Shown: positions 36,189 through 44,893 of the stretch, one piece after another | How positions within the stretch are numbered: position 1 is the stretch's first letter | How the letters are laid out: each line of letters begins with the position of its first letter | Source: DATMNR01 sp963702765 | Lineage (GTDB): Bacteria > Chloroflexota > Ktedonobacteria > Ktedonobacterales > Ktedonobacteraceae | Assembly: GCA_963702765.1 (NCBI GenBank) | Contig: CAVPEB010000055.1 | Coordinates: 124,001-188,000, forward strand | Length of the DNA stretch: 64,000 bases | Reading direction: 5' to 3' | Notes under the pieces: generated by a model | The model's database searches: none | What the model was told of the DNA's origin: nothing | What the model saw: the letters and a program-made list of their open reading frames with translations, nothing else | Position numbers and translations under genes: made by a program

Positions 36189-36608
36189 TCATAGTATTGG
36201 TGTTGGATGCGGTCGGCACAAACTATCCGACCGCGGCTCCATTTTCTCCCACAGTACGAAACAGACACACAACAAGTTGAAGTAAGATTGAACGAAGAAC
36301 AAGAAGTAACAGAAGGTTATCCCCGTAACACACAGAATTGATGCAGAAAAGTAAGCCTTGCAGAAGATGAAAAAGCAAGAGCAAACTAGATCAGTATTGG
36401 TAGCCGAAATACCAAAGGTGCGGGTACGATTCACTAACCCCTAAAGACACAAATGTTGGAACGAAAAGCGAAAAGAATGAGCAGGGAAAATAGGCTGCGA
36501 AACATCAAAGCCCCAAAGTTGTATAAAACCCCTTGTATTTACCCACGATTGATCGAATTGAGTAACAAGTTAACCTACAAGGGTTGTAGTAAGTAATCCG
36601 GAGGAACT
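36189..36608 (+). other. 420-base rpsO-pnp gap with one hairpin; no gene seen
   Basis: GCGGTCGG (36209-36216) and CCGACCGC (36227-36234) form an 8-bp stem 20 bases after rpsO, without a clear T-run. It may be a terminator or an RNase III-type processing hairpin. The remainder is A-rich (many AAC/AAG runs) with no coding frame supported. GGAGGAACT precedes the pnp ATG. Confidence 0.5.
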
Positions 36609-39047
36609 ATGATTTATCGTCAAGAAGCTGTCATCGGTGGCCGAGTAATGAGCATCGAAACCGGTCGCGTGGCAGAACAAGCCAGTGGCGCTGTATTAGT
36701 GCGCTATGGCGACACAGTCATACTTGCCACTGTAGTTGGCAGTAATGAGCCTCGTGAAGGCATTGATTTTTTCCCTTTAACTGTAGATGTAGAAGAACGT
36801 ATGTATGCCGCCGGTAAAATTCCAGGCGGATTTATCAAACGCGAGGGACGAGCCTCAGAACATGCCATCCTCGCCTGCCGCCTCGCTGATCGTCCTCTCC
36901 GTCCCCTCTTTCCTAAAGGATACCGCAACGACGTACAAATTGTGATTACAGTGCTGTCAGCGGATCAGGAAAATGATTCAGATATTCTGGGGATTGTGGG
37001 AGCTTCGGCTGCTTTGTCTGTATCGGATATCCCCTTTGCAGGACCTGTAGGCGCAGTACGCGTCGGGTATATCAATGATCAGCTCGTCATTAATCCACTT
37101 GAATCGCAGATGGGCGAAACACGGTTAGATCTTGCCATCGCAGGCACATCTGACGCCGTTATGATGGTTGAAGCTGGCGCAAAGGAACTTCCAGAAGAAA
37201 TGATGCTGGAGGCTGTTCGCTTCGGACACGAAGCCCTGCAAGAAATCATCAAGATGCAGGAAAAGCTGATGCAGGCAGTAAACATTGCAAAACGGTCCTT
37301 TGAGCCTGCCCCTGTTGACCAGGAGCTAAAGAACAAAGTAGCAGAGTTCGTCTACCCCCGCTTTGAAGCTGCGGTCAATAACCCGAATAAAACAGCGCGT
37401 TCAACAGCACTCAGTATGGTACAGGGTGAACTGGTTACAACTCTAGGCGCACAGTATCCCGATCGTTTGAAAGACATCATTACTTTCTACGAAAAGGAAC
37501 TGAAAGCTTATGTTCGCAACAATATCCTCGACAATGGCATTCGCCCAGATGGACGCGACCTCAAGACGATACGCCCCATCAATTGTGAAGTTGGTTTATT
37601 GCCGCGTACGCATGGGTCCGCAATTTTCACACGCGGACAAACGCAGGTACTCAGCGTGATAACGCTTGGCTCACCTGGTGAAGAGCAGGTTCTTGATGGA
37701 CTGGGCGCGAGCGAAAACAAGCGCTTTATGCACCACTACAACTTCCCACCGTACTCTACAGGCGAGAGCAAGCCCCTACGCGGGCCAGGCCGCCGTGAAA
37801 TCGGACATGGAGCTTTGGCCGAACGCGCGGTGGCTGCAGTTATTCCAACGCAAGATGAATTTCCCTATACTATCCGAGCTGTGTCAGATGTGCTATCCTC
37901 AAATGGTTCAACCTCGATGGGTTCAGTATGCGGTACAACTCTGGCATTGATGGATGCCGGTGTGCCAATCCACGCACCAGTCGCTGGCGTGGCAATGGGC
38001 CTGATTACAGGCGAAGGCGAACGCGAAGGTAAATGGGCCGTTCTGAGCGATATTCAAGGTATCGAAGATGCACTGGGAGATATGGACTTCAAGGTTGCTG
38101 GTACCGCTGATGGAGTGACAGCACTTCAGATGGATATCAAGGTGAAGGGCATAACCTACGAAATCATGGCAAAGGCTCTGGAACAGGCACGCGAAGGCCG
38201 CATGTTCATTATGGAGAAGATGCTTGATGCCATCGATGCTCCTCGCGAAGAATTATCGCAGTTTGCACCACGCATTCAATCCATCAAGATCAACCCCGAT
38301 AAAATCGGTGCAGTCATCGGACCAGGCGGAAAGATGATTCGCAAGATCCAAGAGGAAAGCGGAGTCAAGATTGACATTGAAGATGATGGTACCGTTAACA
38401 TCTCAGCAGTTTCTGGCGACTCGATGCAGCAGGCGCTTGACACCGTGCGCGCTCTTACCGAGGAGGTAGAGGTCGGACGCATCTACACAGGCACAGTGCG
38501 CAGGCTGGTAGATTTCGGCGCATTTGTAGAGATCCTGCCCGGAAAAGAAGGCCTGGTTCGCACATCACAACTGGCTGATTACCAGGTGATGCGGCCAGAA
38601 GATGTTGTATCGGTTGGTGACGAAATCACGGTTATGGTGATAGAAGTCGATCCACAGGGACGTGTTAACCTCTCACGACGCGCCGCATTAAGCGGTGAAA
38701 TGCCCAGCCCTGCCGAATTAGATAGCGAACGTGGCGGTCGTGGCGGTAGTCGCGGGGGTCCTGGAAGACCCGGTGGTGGATATGGTGGAGGCCGACCACG
38801 CGAAGGTTCGGCACCCAATCGTGGTTCTGGCGGCTACGGTGATCGCAGTAGCTATGGCGATCGAGGGGGCAACTATGGCCGTTCGGGTAGTGGCTACGGT
38901 GATCGCAGTGGTTCTGGCGGAGGCAATTACAGCGGCGGACAGCGTCGCCCAATGAGTCCCGGGCGTGGCCCTGGTGGATCCAATGGCCCTGGCGGACAGC
39001 GTCGAGATAGTGATTATGGACAGCGTCCTCCGGATCGTCGCTGGTAA
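36609..39047 (+). CDS. pnp: Polynucleotide phosphorylase with Gly/Arg-rich tail
   Basis: 812 residues, about 100 more than usual. Two RNase PH domains come first (GRVAEQASGAVLVRYGDT; RTHGSAIFTRGQTQVLSV; the active-site region with SNGSTSMGSVCG and DIQGIEDALGDMDFK). The KH domain (INPDKIGAVIGPGGKMIRKI) and S1 domain (GRIYTGTVRRLVDFGAFVEI) follow. The last 100 residues are an unusual repeat-rich RGG/GYGDRS tail, probably disordered and RNA-binding. The enzyme degrades RNA 3'-5' with phosphate. The tail could replace an RNase E scaffold or drive condensation; that is inference. Confidence 0.97.
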   Translation: MIYRQEAVIGGRVMSIETGRVAEQASGAVLVRYGDTVILATVVGSNEPREGIDFFPLTVDVEERMYAAGKIPGGFIKREGRASEHAILACRLADRPLRPLFPKGYRNDVQIVITVLSADQENDSDILGIVGASAALSVSDIPFAGPVGAVRVGYINDQLVINPLESQMGETRLDLAIAGTSDAVMMVEAGAKELPEEMMLEAVRFGHEALQEIIKMQEKLMQAVNIAKRSFEPAPVDQELKNKVAEFVYPRFEAAVNNPNKTARSTALSMVQGELVTTLGAQYPDRLKDIITFYEKELKAYVRNNILDNGIRPDGRDLKTIRPINCEVGLLPRTHGSAIFTRGQTQVLSVITLGSPGEEQVLDGLGASENKRFMHHYNFPPYSTGESKPLRGPGRREIGHGALAERAVAAVIPTQDEFPYTIRAVSDVLSSNGSTSMGSVCGTTLALMDAGVPIHAPVAGVAMGLITGEGEREGKWAVLSDIQGIEDALGDMDFKVAGTADGVTALQMDIKVKGITYEIMAKALEQAREGRMFIMEKMLDAIDAPREELSQFAPRIQSIKINPDKIGAVIGPGGKMIRKIQEESGVKIDIEDDGTVNISAVSGDSMQQALDTVRALTEEVEVGRIYTGTVRRLVDFGAFVEILPGKEGLVRTSQLADYQVMRPEDVVSVGDEITVMVIEVDPQGRVNLSRRAALSGEMPSPAELDSERGGRGGSRGGPGRPGGGYGGGRPREGSAPNRGSGGYGDRSSYGDRGGNYGRSGSGYGDRSGSGGGNYSGGQRRPMSPGRGPGGSNGPGGQRRDSDYGQRPPDRRW

Positions 39048-39063
39048 ATAGGAAGTATAAAAC

Positions 39064-39139
39064 AGGGATAGGGCAGACCCAACTCCTCAATATACGGGAT
39101 GTAGCTACATTTCGTGTATTGAGGAAGGGGTTGCCCCTT
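39064..39139 (+). terminator. Long hairpin after pnp
   Basis: CCTCAATATACG pairs with CGTGTATTGAGG (one G-T), enclosing the palindrome ATGTAGCTACAT. Outer GGGCAGACCC and GGGGTTGCCC extend the stem imperfectly. It lies directly downstream of pnp and is followed by CTTATTCTTG. Confidence 0.6.
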
Positions 39140-39178
39140 ATTCTTGTTCAAAATATATATTTATAGAGAGAGGTTCTT

Positions 39179-39817
39179 ATGTCGACAGAGGAGATCTTAG
39201 AAGAAGTTGCCGCGGAGGTCTCTACTTGCACAAAATGTGATCTCTGTAAAGGCCGTACAAAGGCTGTTCCTGGTGAAGGGGACCCACATGCCAAAATAAT
39301 GTTTATCGGCGAAGGACCGGGTTTCCATGAAGACAAACAGGGGCGACCTTTCGTCGGACCTGCTGGACAATTTCTGGTAGAACTACTCGCGAGCATCAAT
39401 TTAAAACGCTCAGATGTGTTTATAACAAACGTCGTGAAGTGTCGTCCTCCAGGCAACCGCGATCCTTTACCAGCAGAAACCAATGCCTGTGATGAATATC
39501 TTGAGCGACAAATCGCTGCAATTAATCCCCAGGTCATTGTAACGCTTGGCCGCTTTTCGATGGCAAAATTCTTTGGAGGGGAGAAAATCAGCTCTATCCA
39601 TGGTCGCGCACGCAAGGTCGATGGCAGAACTTGTATTGCAATGTACCATCCTGCCGCGGGCCTGCACCAACAAAGTCTTAAAGATACTATTCGTTCCGAT
39701 TTTAAGAAGATTCCCCTGATCATGGCAGAGTCAGAACGCCGATCGTTGGAAGAGCCGCAGAAAACAGAGGCGCCCAAATTAAAAGAGGAGCCTCCGGAGC
39801 AACTTGCGCTCTTTTAG
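39179..39817 (+). CDS. Family 4 uracil-DNA glycosylase (4Fe-4S)
   Basis: 212 residues. Cysteines CTKCDLC near the start, with CRPP and CDEY later, fit the 4Fe-4S cluster of family 4 enzymes. Motif 1 is GEGPGFHEDKQGRPFVGPAG and motif 3 is MYHPAAGLHQ. It excises uracil from DNA to begin base-excision repair. GAGAGG precedes the ATG by seven bases. A short acidic/Pro tail (EEPQKTEAPKLKEEPPEQ) extends beyond the core and ends LALF, which could be a sliding-clamp-binding style tail (inference). Confidence 0.92.
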   Translation: MSTEEILEEVAAEVSTCTKCDLCKGRTKAVPGEGDPHAKIMFIGEGPGFHEDKQGRPFVGPAGQFLVELLASINLKRSDVFITNVVKCRPPGNRDPLPAETNACDEYLERQIAAINPQVIVTLGRFSMAKFFGGEKISSIHGRARKVDGRTCIAMYHPAAGLHQQSLKDTIRSDFKKIPLIMAESERRSLEEPQKTEAPKLKEEPPEQLALF

Positions 39818-39853
39818 ATGAGAGCAACATTTACCTAACCTATTTTCTTACGA

Positions 39854-39908
39854 AGCAACAGCAGTACAGTAGGGTTCCTGAACTCACTCATATTGCTGTT
39901 GCTTTTTT
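39854..39908 (+). terminator. Intrinsic terminator of the glycosylase gene
   Basis: AGCAACAGCA (39854-39863) and TGCTGTTGCT (39894-39903) form a 10-bp stem followed by a run of T (39903-39908). Confidence 0.75.
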
Positions 39909-39963
39909 GCACTTCTTAAGCAAGCAAAGATTATACATTTTCTGCAATTGCGACCCCTTTCAC

Positions 39964-39992
39964 TTGAGTATGTCAAAATAGTTCATTATACT
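39964..39992 (+). promoter_or_regulatory. Promoter of the L,D-transpeptidase gene
   Basis: TTGAGT (39964-39969), a 17-base spacer and TATACT (39987-39992), 41 bases upstream of the start codon. Strong match to a sigma70-type promoter. Confidence 0.7.
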
Positions 39993-40033
39993 TCTATATA
40001 GGGGAGTACTTTCTACAATTCCAGGAGGTGTAC

Positions 40034-40816
40034 ATGCAAGAGAATAGCAAAAAGCTCTTTTTCCTTGTGCTACTGGTTCCTCTGCTGGCGATTGTTATCG
40101 CCTTTAACCCATTCTCCAGTAATGATTCGCTGGCCTCTGCAACATGGACAGGCACAACGACCTATTGGGCCAATGTACGTACTGGACCCAGCACCAGTTA
40201 TGGCATTGCTGCCGTAGATGCGCCAGGTACGAACGTTACTGTGTATGCCACAGTCTCGGGCCAGGTTGTCTGGGGAGGCATTTCCAACTGGTATCGCATC
40301 AGCAGTTTGAGCAGTAGCCCGCGCTACATTTATGGAGGGCTGGTTGCAGCATCGACCAGCACAGGTGGAGGTGGTGGATCTCCTTCTCCCACGGCTGCCG
40401 GTAAAGAGATTATTGTGAGCCTCTCTCGACAGTGGATGTGGGCTTACCAGAACGGGGTAGAGGTCTACAACTCAGCTGTCATGACCGGGCGACCTGCTTT
40501 AGCTACGCCAACAGGCACCTACCACGTCTTTTTGAAACTCCATCCTACATGGTTTACCTCCCCATGGCCTCCAGGCTCGCCCTACTGGTATCCACCGACG
40601 TTCATCAATTATGCGTTGGAGTGGAGAGCAGGAGGCTTTTTCTTACATGATTCCTGGTGGCATAGCGTGTATGGTCCAGGAACCAATGGTTGGCACTATG
40701 ATCCGCAATTTGGCTGGCAATGGGGTACTCATGGCTGTGTTGCTATGCCCCTGAGTGCTGCTGAATGGCTCTATTACTGGGCTCCTATCGGGACATTAGT
40801 ACAGATCAATCCATAG
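40034..40816 (+). CDS. Secreted/anchored L,D-transpeptidase (YkuD) with SH3-like domain
   Basis: 260 residues. The ATG at 40034 is chosen because AGGAGG (40023-40028) lies six bases before it; a GTG at 40028 would overlap that site. An N-terminal hydrophobic segment (LFFLVLLVPLLAIVIAF) acts as signal or anchor. A bacterial SH3-like domain (TTYWANVRTGPSTSYGI) follows, then a Ser/Gly linker and the YkuD domain. Its catalytic motif appears as GGFFLHDSWW, then GTHGCVAMPLSAAEWL. It cross-links peptidoglycan or modifies the wall. Aromatic and Trp residues are unusually frequent in the catalytic domain. Confidence 0.92.
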   Translation: MQENSKKLFFLVLLVPLLAIVIAFNPFSSNDSLASATWTGTTTYWANVRTGPSTSYGIAAVDAPGTNVTVYATVSGQVVWGGISNWYRISSLSSSPRYIYGGLVAASTSTGGGGGSPSPTAAGKEIIVSLSRQWMWAYQNGVEVYNSAVMTGRPALATPTGTYHVFLKLHPTWFTSPWPPGSPYWYPPTFINYALEWRAGGFFLHDSWWHSVYGPGTNGWHYDPQFGWQWGTHGCVAMPLSAAEWLYYWAPIGTLVQINP

Positions 40817-40826
40817 AGCGTCGTGA

Positions 40827-40863
40827 GAGAAAGGCTTCCTTGTCATGAAAGGAAGCCTTTCTC
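40827..40863. terminator. Bidirectional terminator, 15-bp stem
   Basis: GAGAAAGGCTTCCTT (40827-40841), loop GTCATGA, AAGGAAGCCTTTCTC (40849-40863). It lies between the convergent transpeptidase gene and 40872-41414 gene. Confidence 0.85.
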
Positions 40864-40871
40864 CTACACAC

Positions 40872-41414
40872 TTATTCGCCGGCGGTAGCTCCAACCACGA
40901 AGGCGTCAACCTCGCCAATTTTACCACGCCAATATGGCACTTTAATTTTATGTCCGGCACTCATAATTGTGACGTCGTTCATATGTAGATAACGAAAGAC
41001 TACAGGCAAACCTTCAGGTCCTATATCTGGCTGATCCAGTTGAGGCACCAGGGCCAAATAATATTCGCGTAAAGCATCAGCGGTCTCAGGCTCGCGCTTG
41101 CGGTGCATTTCTTCATTGAGGTCGATATAGAACTGGGCATAGCGCCGGGTACTGACCATTACGCCAAATACTAGCAGGCCATTCATCTGGAGCATCATTT
41201 CGATTTCAAGGTCTTGTATTTCTACGAGGCGTGCCCACATCTGTAATGCGAAGTCCTGCTCACCATACTCTCTGAGCCACAGGCTACGCCGCTCAGCACG
41301 AGTCAGCGGGCGAAATGGAGTTTCGGTTTGCGCTGCCTCACTTGCTGCATGATTCGTAGCAGCTTCGTCGGCAATTTGTTCCCCTTTCATCTCGTCATCC
41401 ATCATCTTGATCAC
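40872..41414 (-). CDS. Hypothetical protein coupled to the penicillin-binding protein gene
   Basis: 180 residues, no recognised family. An acidic, Ala/Glu-rich N-terminal tail (about 1-35) precedes a helical region (TRAERRSLWLREYGEQDFALQMWARL, IEMMLQMNGLLVFGVMV) and a C-terminal beta-rich part ending GKIGEVDAFVVGATAGE. Its start overlaps the stop of the upstream PBP gene by four bases, so the two are translated together. It could be a cell-wall accessory protein, judged only by context. No signal peptide is visible. Confidence 0.65.
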   Translation of the reverse strand: MIKMMDDEMKGEQIADEAATNHAASEAAQTETPFRPLTRAERRSLWLREYGEQDFALQMWARLVEIQDLEIEMMLQMNGLLVFGVMVSTRRYAQFYIDLNEEMHRKREPETADALREYYLALVPQLDQPDIGPEGLPVVFRYLHMNDVTIMSAGHKIKVPYWRGKIGEVDAFVVGATAGE

Positions 41415-43927
41415 TTTCTAATCACATCAGCGATTCCATTCGTGAATGCTGCATTATTTGTAGGTGGCACTTGTGTTGGTGTACCACAGAATGGGAACGG
41501 GAGTGGACATTGTGGGTTGGTTTTACAACCATTTCCATGACAGCGAGTTGGTGGAGGCGTATAGGGTCCTTGAATTGTTGGCATTGTGCCATCGATAAAC
41601 CAATCGGTGACAGTAGGCTCACCTGGATGAGGCAAGAGGCCTGTATAGGCAGAAACAGTGCCAGCCTGTACATCTGCTGGTTTGACAAAATCATCAGGCG
41701 GGTAGTGGTAGTACTGAGAAACATACTCCATTACATCGTGCCAGATAGGTCCCGCACCTGTAATACCAATTACATTATTCATCGGGCTGTTGTCGCTATT
41801 TCCTGCCCAAACCCCTACTGTGAGATAGGGAGTATACCCAACGGTCCAGTTATCTTTAAAACTATTGGTTGTACCGGTTTTCGCAGCAGCAGGGCGATCA
41901 AGCTCCAGGGGGTTACCAAGTCCAAATTCGTGATAACGTGATGCTTTGTCTGCAAGTATGCTGCTCATGAGGAAAGCTACATCTTCCCCTATCGCTCGAA
42001 CCCCTTGCGGATGAGCCGCATTATAGGTGTAGAGGGGATGACCTACGTTATTTGTTATCTCCAAAATGGATGTCGGTGGCACGCGAATACCACGATTCGC
42101 AAACGTAGCATACGCACTTGTCAGGTGTAAAAGAGAAACTTCCGCAGTGCCAAGCGCCAACGATGGACCTAGAGTTTTGGGAGATCTACTGGATATTTCG
42201 GTCAGTCCAAAGCGCGCGGCTGTATTCAGGACATTCGGAATACCTGTATATTCTATAGCATCGAGAGCTGGAATATTAAAGGAGTTAGCTATCGCATTAC
42301 GCACAGTCATGGGAAAGCCTGTATGGAAGTGCCCATCATAGTTCTGAGGCGTATACCAGCCATTTCCATCCTTCGTCGGGAAGATGGTTTGATGATCTTG
42401 CAGGATCATAGCAGGATACCAGCCCATTTCAAAGGCCGTTGCATAGACGAATGGCTTCATCGACGAACCTGGCTGGCGAAGGGCTAAGGCAGCATTATAA
42501 TTCCCATCTACTTTGGGGTTGCTATCATTGTAGTTCGCGCTGCCGTTCATTGCTAGAATTTCGCCGTTGACGGGATCCATCACCACCACGGCCGCATTAT
42601 TCACATTGTTCTGTGTGTTTAGTGGACCATAACAACCAAGGTAGTTATCACAGGTCACTTTATAGAGGTGATCGTAGGTGAGTTGCTCAACCTTCTGCTC
42701 AACTGCTAAATCCAGCGTTGTATAGATGTTGAACCCACCATCATAGAGAATTTGCGCTCCATCTTGCTCCCCGTATTGCCCACTCAACATTGGTACTAAT
42801 ACCTGGTCAATGACATAATGCACGAAATGGGGCGCCTGGATGTTGTGTGAAAAAGGTTTGAACTTGTATTTCGCCATCTCAAGTTCCGCTTGCTGCGCCT
42901 GTTTGGTGGTAATCATGCTAAGATCAACCATGGATTGTAAAACAACTTTTTGCCGTTCAAGCGCGACAGGTTTATTGATAGTTGGGTCATAGTACGAGGG
43001 ACTTTGAGGCAGTCCTGCCAGCAAGGAGGCTTGAGCAAGATCAAGCTGCGCAACTGCTGGAGTACAGTGGGTAGGGGTGCATTTCGGCTGGAGATTGAAG
43101 TAGTTTTGGGCAGCAGCTTCAACTCCATAATTCAGATCGCCGTAATAGACCGTATTGAGGTACATTTCCATGATCTTCCACTTGGGATATTGCTGTGTCA
43201 GACCATATGCCAGAATCGCTTCCTGTCCTTTGACTTGTATTGTACGCGCCTCGTTCAGATACAGTTGATTCTTTATGAGTTGCTGAGTGATGGTACTACC
43301 ACCCTCGACGACCGTCTGGTTTTGTACGTTAGCAATTGCTGCTCGTAGTGTTCCCTGAACATCCACGCCACTATTGGTCCAAAACGTGTGATCTTCGGCT
43401 GCCACTGTAGCATTCACTAACAAAGGAGAGATGTCGTTGTAATTTACATAGGTACGTCGTCCATAATGAGGATCATATAGTTCATATAATAAGCGCCCTT
43501 TGCGGTCATAGATACGTGTTGATTGGAATAAGGTTTGATTAGCCATACCATTGAGGAGTGGCAGTTGTGCCTGGTAATACGCATACGCACCACCAACTCC
43601 GCTGGAAATCAAAGAGATCAGTACAATGAGAAAAACAAAAAAAAGTGTCAAAGGGCGAGCAGAAGCTTTCATACTCTGCCGAAAACGTTGTTGGCGACGC
43701 TTCATGAGCAGAAAATGGTTCATACGCATGCGACGCTGCGCAAGGGTTTGTGCTTCCAGTCTTCCTGATGTTGTAGTTAGAGCTTCTTTTTCCGGTCGAG
43801 TAGAGTAATAAGGCGACAGACTCGTTTCTTCTCGCATAGTATGTCCATTGAGCGATCTTTCACCGCCGCTGGTCGCCTTGACAAGGGTACGAGCCTCATC
43901 ATACACACTATCGTTATACTCGTCCAT
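41411..43927 (-). CDS. Class A penicillin-binding protein (transglycosylase/transpeptidase)
   Basis: 838 residues. A long cytoplasmic tail of about 90 residues precedes one membrane anchor (PLTLFFVFLIVLISLISSGVGG). The glycosyltransferase (GT51) domain shows AAEDHTFWTNSGVD, GGSTITQQLIKNQL and MEMYLNTVYYG. The transpeptidase domain shows SxxK in QPGSSMKPFVYA, SxN in ANSFNIPA and KTG in AAKTGTTNSFKDNW. The C-terminal extension is Pro/Thr/Cys-rich (PPPTRCHGNGCKTNPQCP). It polymerises and cross-links peptidoglycan. A small hypothetical gene overlaps its 3' end. Confidence 0.96.
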   Translation of the reverse strand: MDEYNDSVYDEARTLVKATSGGERSLNGHTMREETSLSPYYSTRPEKEALTTTSGRLEAQTLAQRRMRMNHFLLMKRRQQRFRQSMKASARPLTLFFVFLIVLISLISSGVGGAYAYYQAQLPLLNGMANQTLFQSTRIYDRKGRLLYELYDPHYGRRTYVNYNDISPLLVNATVAAEDHTFWTNSGVDVQGTLRAAIANVQNQTVVEGGSTITQQLIKNQLYLNEARTIQVKGQEAILAYGLTQQYPKWKIMEMYLNTVYYGDLNYGVEAAAQNYFNLQPKCTPTHCTPAVAQLDLAQASLLAGLPQSPSYYDPTINKPVALERQKVVLQSMVDLSMITTKQAQQAELEMAKYKFKPFSHNIQAPHFVHYVIDQVLVPMLSGQYGEQDGAQILYDGGFNIYTTLDLAVEQKVEQLTYDHLYKVTCDNYLGCYGPLNTQNNVNNAAVVVMDPVNGEILAMNGSANYNDSNPKVDGNYNAALALRQPGSSMKPFVYATAFEMGWYPAMILQDHQTIFPTKDGNGWYTPQNYDGHFHTGFPMTVRNAIANSFNIPALDAIEYTGIPNVLNTAARFGLTEISSRSPKTLGPSLALGTAEVSLLHLTSAYATFANRGIRVPPTSILEITNNVGHPLYTYNAAHPQGVRAIGEDVAFLMSSILADKASRYHEFGLGNPLELDRPAAAKTGTTNSFKDNWTVGYTPYLTVGVWAGNSDNSPMNNVIGITGAGPIWHDVMEYVSQYYHYPPDDFVKPADVQAGTVSAYTGLLPHPGEPTVTDWFIDGTMPTIQGPYTPPPTRCHGNGCKTNPQCPLPFPFCGTPTQVPPTNNAAFTNGIADVIRK

Positions 43928-44097
43928 GTATGTTCCTATCTATTTTTGCTTTGTTTGTTGCGATTGAATGATTGCTTTTTCACATCATCTAGTATAACGC
44001 ATAATTGCCTTTAGTCGTTTCTTATCTGTATAAAGATGTACTATTGTATAGTATTATGTTGTCATGCTAAGTGCAACGAATCGTCTGATCCAGCGAG

Positions 44098-44128
44098 GAA
44101 GATCCTACGCTTCGCTCAGGATGACAAA
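44098..44128. repeat. Half copy of the CAGGATGACA repeat
   Basis: AGATCCTACGC...GCTCAGGATGACAAA matches the right arm of the inverted repeat at 52715-52787. It lies in the 301-base divergent gap 43928-44228, which otherwise shows no gene. Confidence 0.45.
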
Positions 44129-44228
44129 TGTGGAGGGTGAGGATGACAAAGAGGAAATGTTGTGCAACTCTGGTATATTGAATACGTAATTATCTATAGA
44201 TACGATATATCGTGCCCAGGGAGCAAAT

Positions 44229-44840
44229 ATGAGCCAGCAAGAATTTGAAATGGGGTCCCAATCTAACCAGCAAAGCTCCTCGAATGAGGAGGATGAGATT
44301 CACCTGCCTCAATATCCATATTCCTGGTCAGGTAAAATAAATCCAGAGGGTGTGCCTAGAGATGAACCGCCTTCCAGTTACGATGCAACAGTCATGCAGC
44401 AAGGATACCGGGCGCAAACACCGAACACTCCAAACAATTCCGTTCAACAGGCGCAGGTAAACCAACAATACCAATACATTCCGCCCGCAGGTGATGGTGA
44501 TGCGTACGAACAGGGATATCGCCCGTACAGGAACCAAAGCAGGCAAGGTGGAGTTCCACCATGGGCACGGCCACAACAACACCCTCGCGACCCGGTTCGC
44601 TTCGCATTTATTATTCTTGTTTTATTAGGCGTAAGTGTGTTGATGGCGATCTTTGGGTCGATGGGTTCGGTGCTTGGATTTATAGGGGGAACAATCGGCG
44701 CAATTATCCTGTTTATTCTGTTCATCATTTTTGTGCCACTGCTCATTCTTTTTGTTATCTTCGGAGTCATTTTCAGAATACTCAGTCCCCGACGCGCCAG
44801 GCGGCGGTATCGTAGACATAGACGTGGCCCATGGTGGTAA
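44229..44840 (+). CDS. Hypothetical membrane protein with Gln/Pro-rich head
   Basis: 203 residues. Residues 1-118 are hydrophilic, rich in Gln, Asn, Pro, Ser and Tyr, probably disordered. Two adjacent membrane segments follow (RFAFIILVLLGVSVLMAIFG and IGAIILFILFIIFVPLLILFVIFGVIF). The end is a strongly basic tail (RRARRRYRRHRRGPWW). No family recognised. The layout suggests a small membrane protein with cytoplasmic ends. It precedes rsmA by 53 bases on the same strand. Confidence 0.7.
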   Translation: MSQQEFEMGSQSNQQSSSNEEDEIHLPQYPYSWSGKINPEGVPRDEPPSSYDATVMQQGYRAQTPNTPNNSVQQAQVNQQYQYIPPAGDGDAYEQGYRPYRNQSRQGGVPPWARPQQHPRDPVRFAFIILVLLGVSVLMAIFGSMGSVLGFIGGTIGAIILFILFIIFVPLLILFVIFGVIFRILSPRRARRRYRRHRRGPWW

Positions 44841-44893
44841 AAGGATGATATTATGTAATTACATAACGTAATTACTTATAGATATGTTGATAG

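Noticed and set aside
39148..39777. 209-codon minus-strand frame opposite the uracil-DNA glycosylase
   Set aside because: The plus strand encodes a clear family 4 glycosylase with its cluster cysteines; the antisense frame shows no family features.
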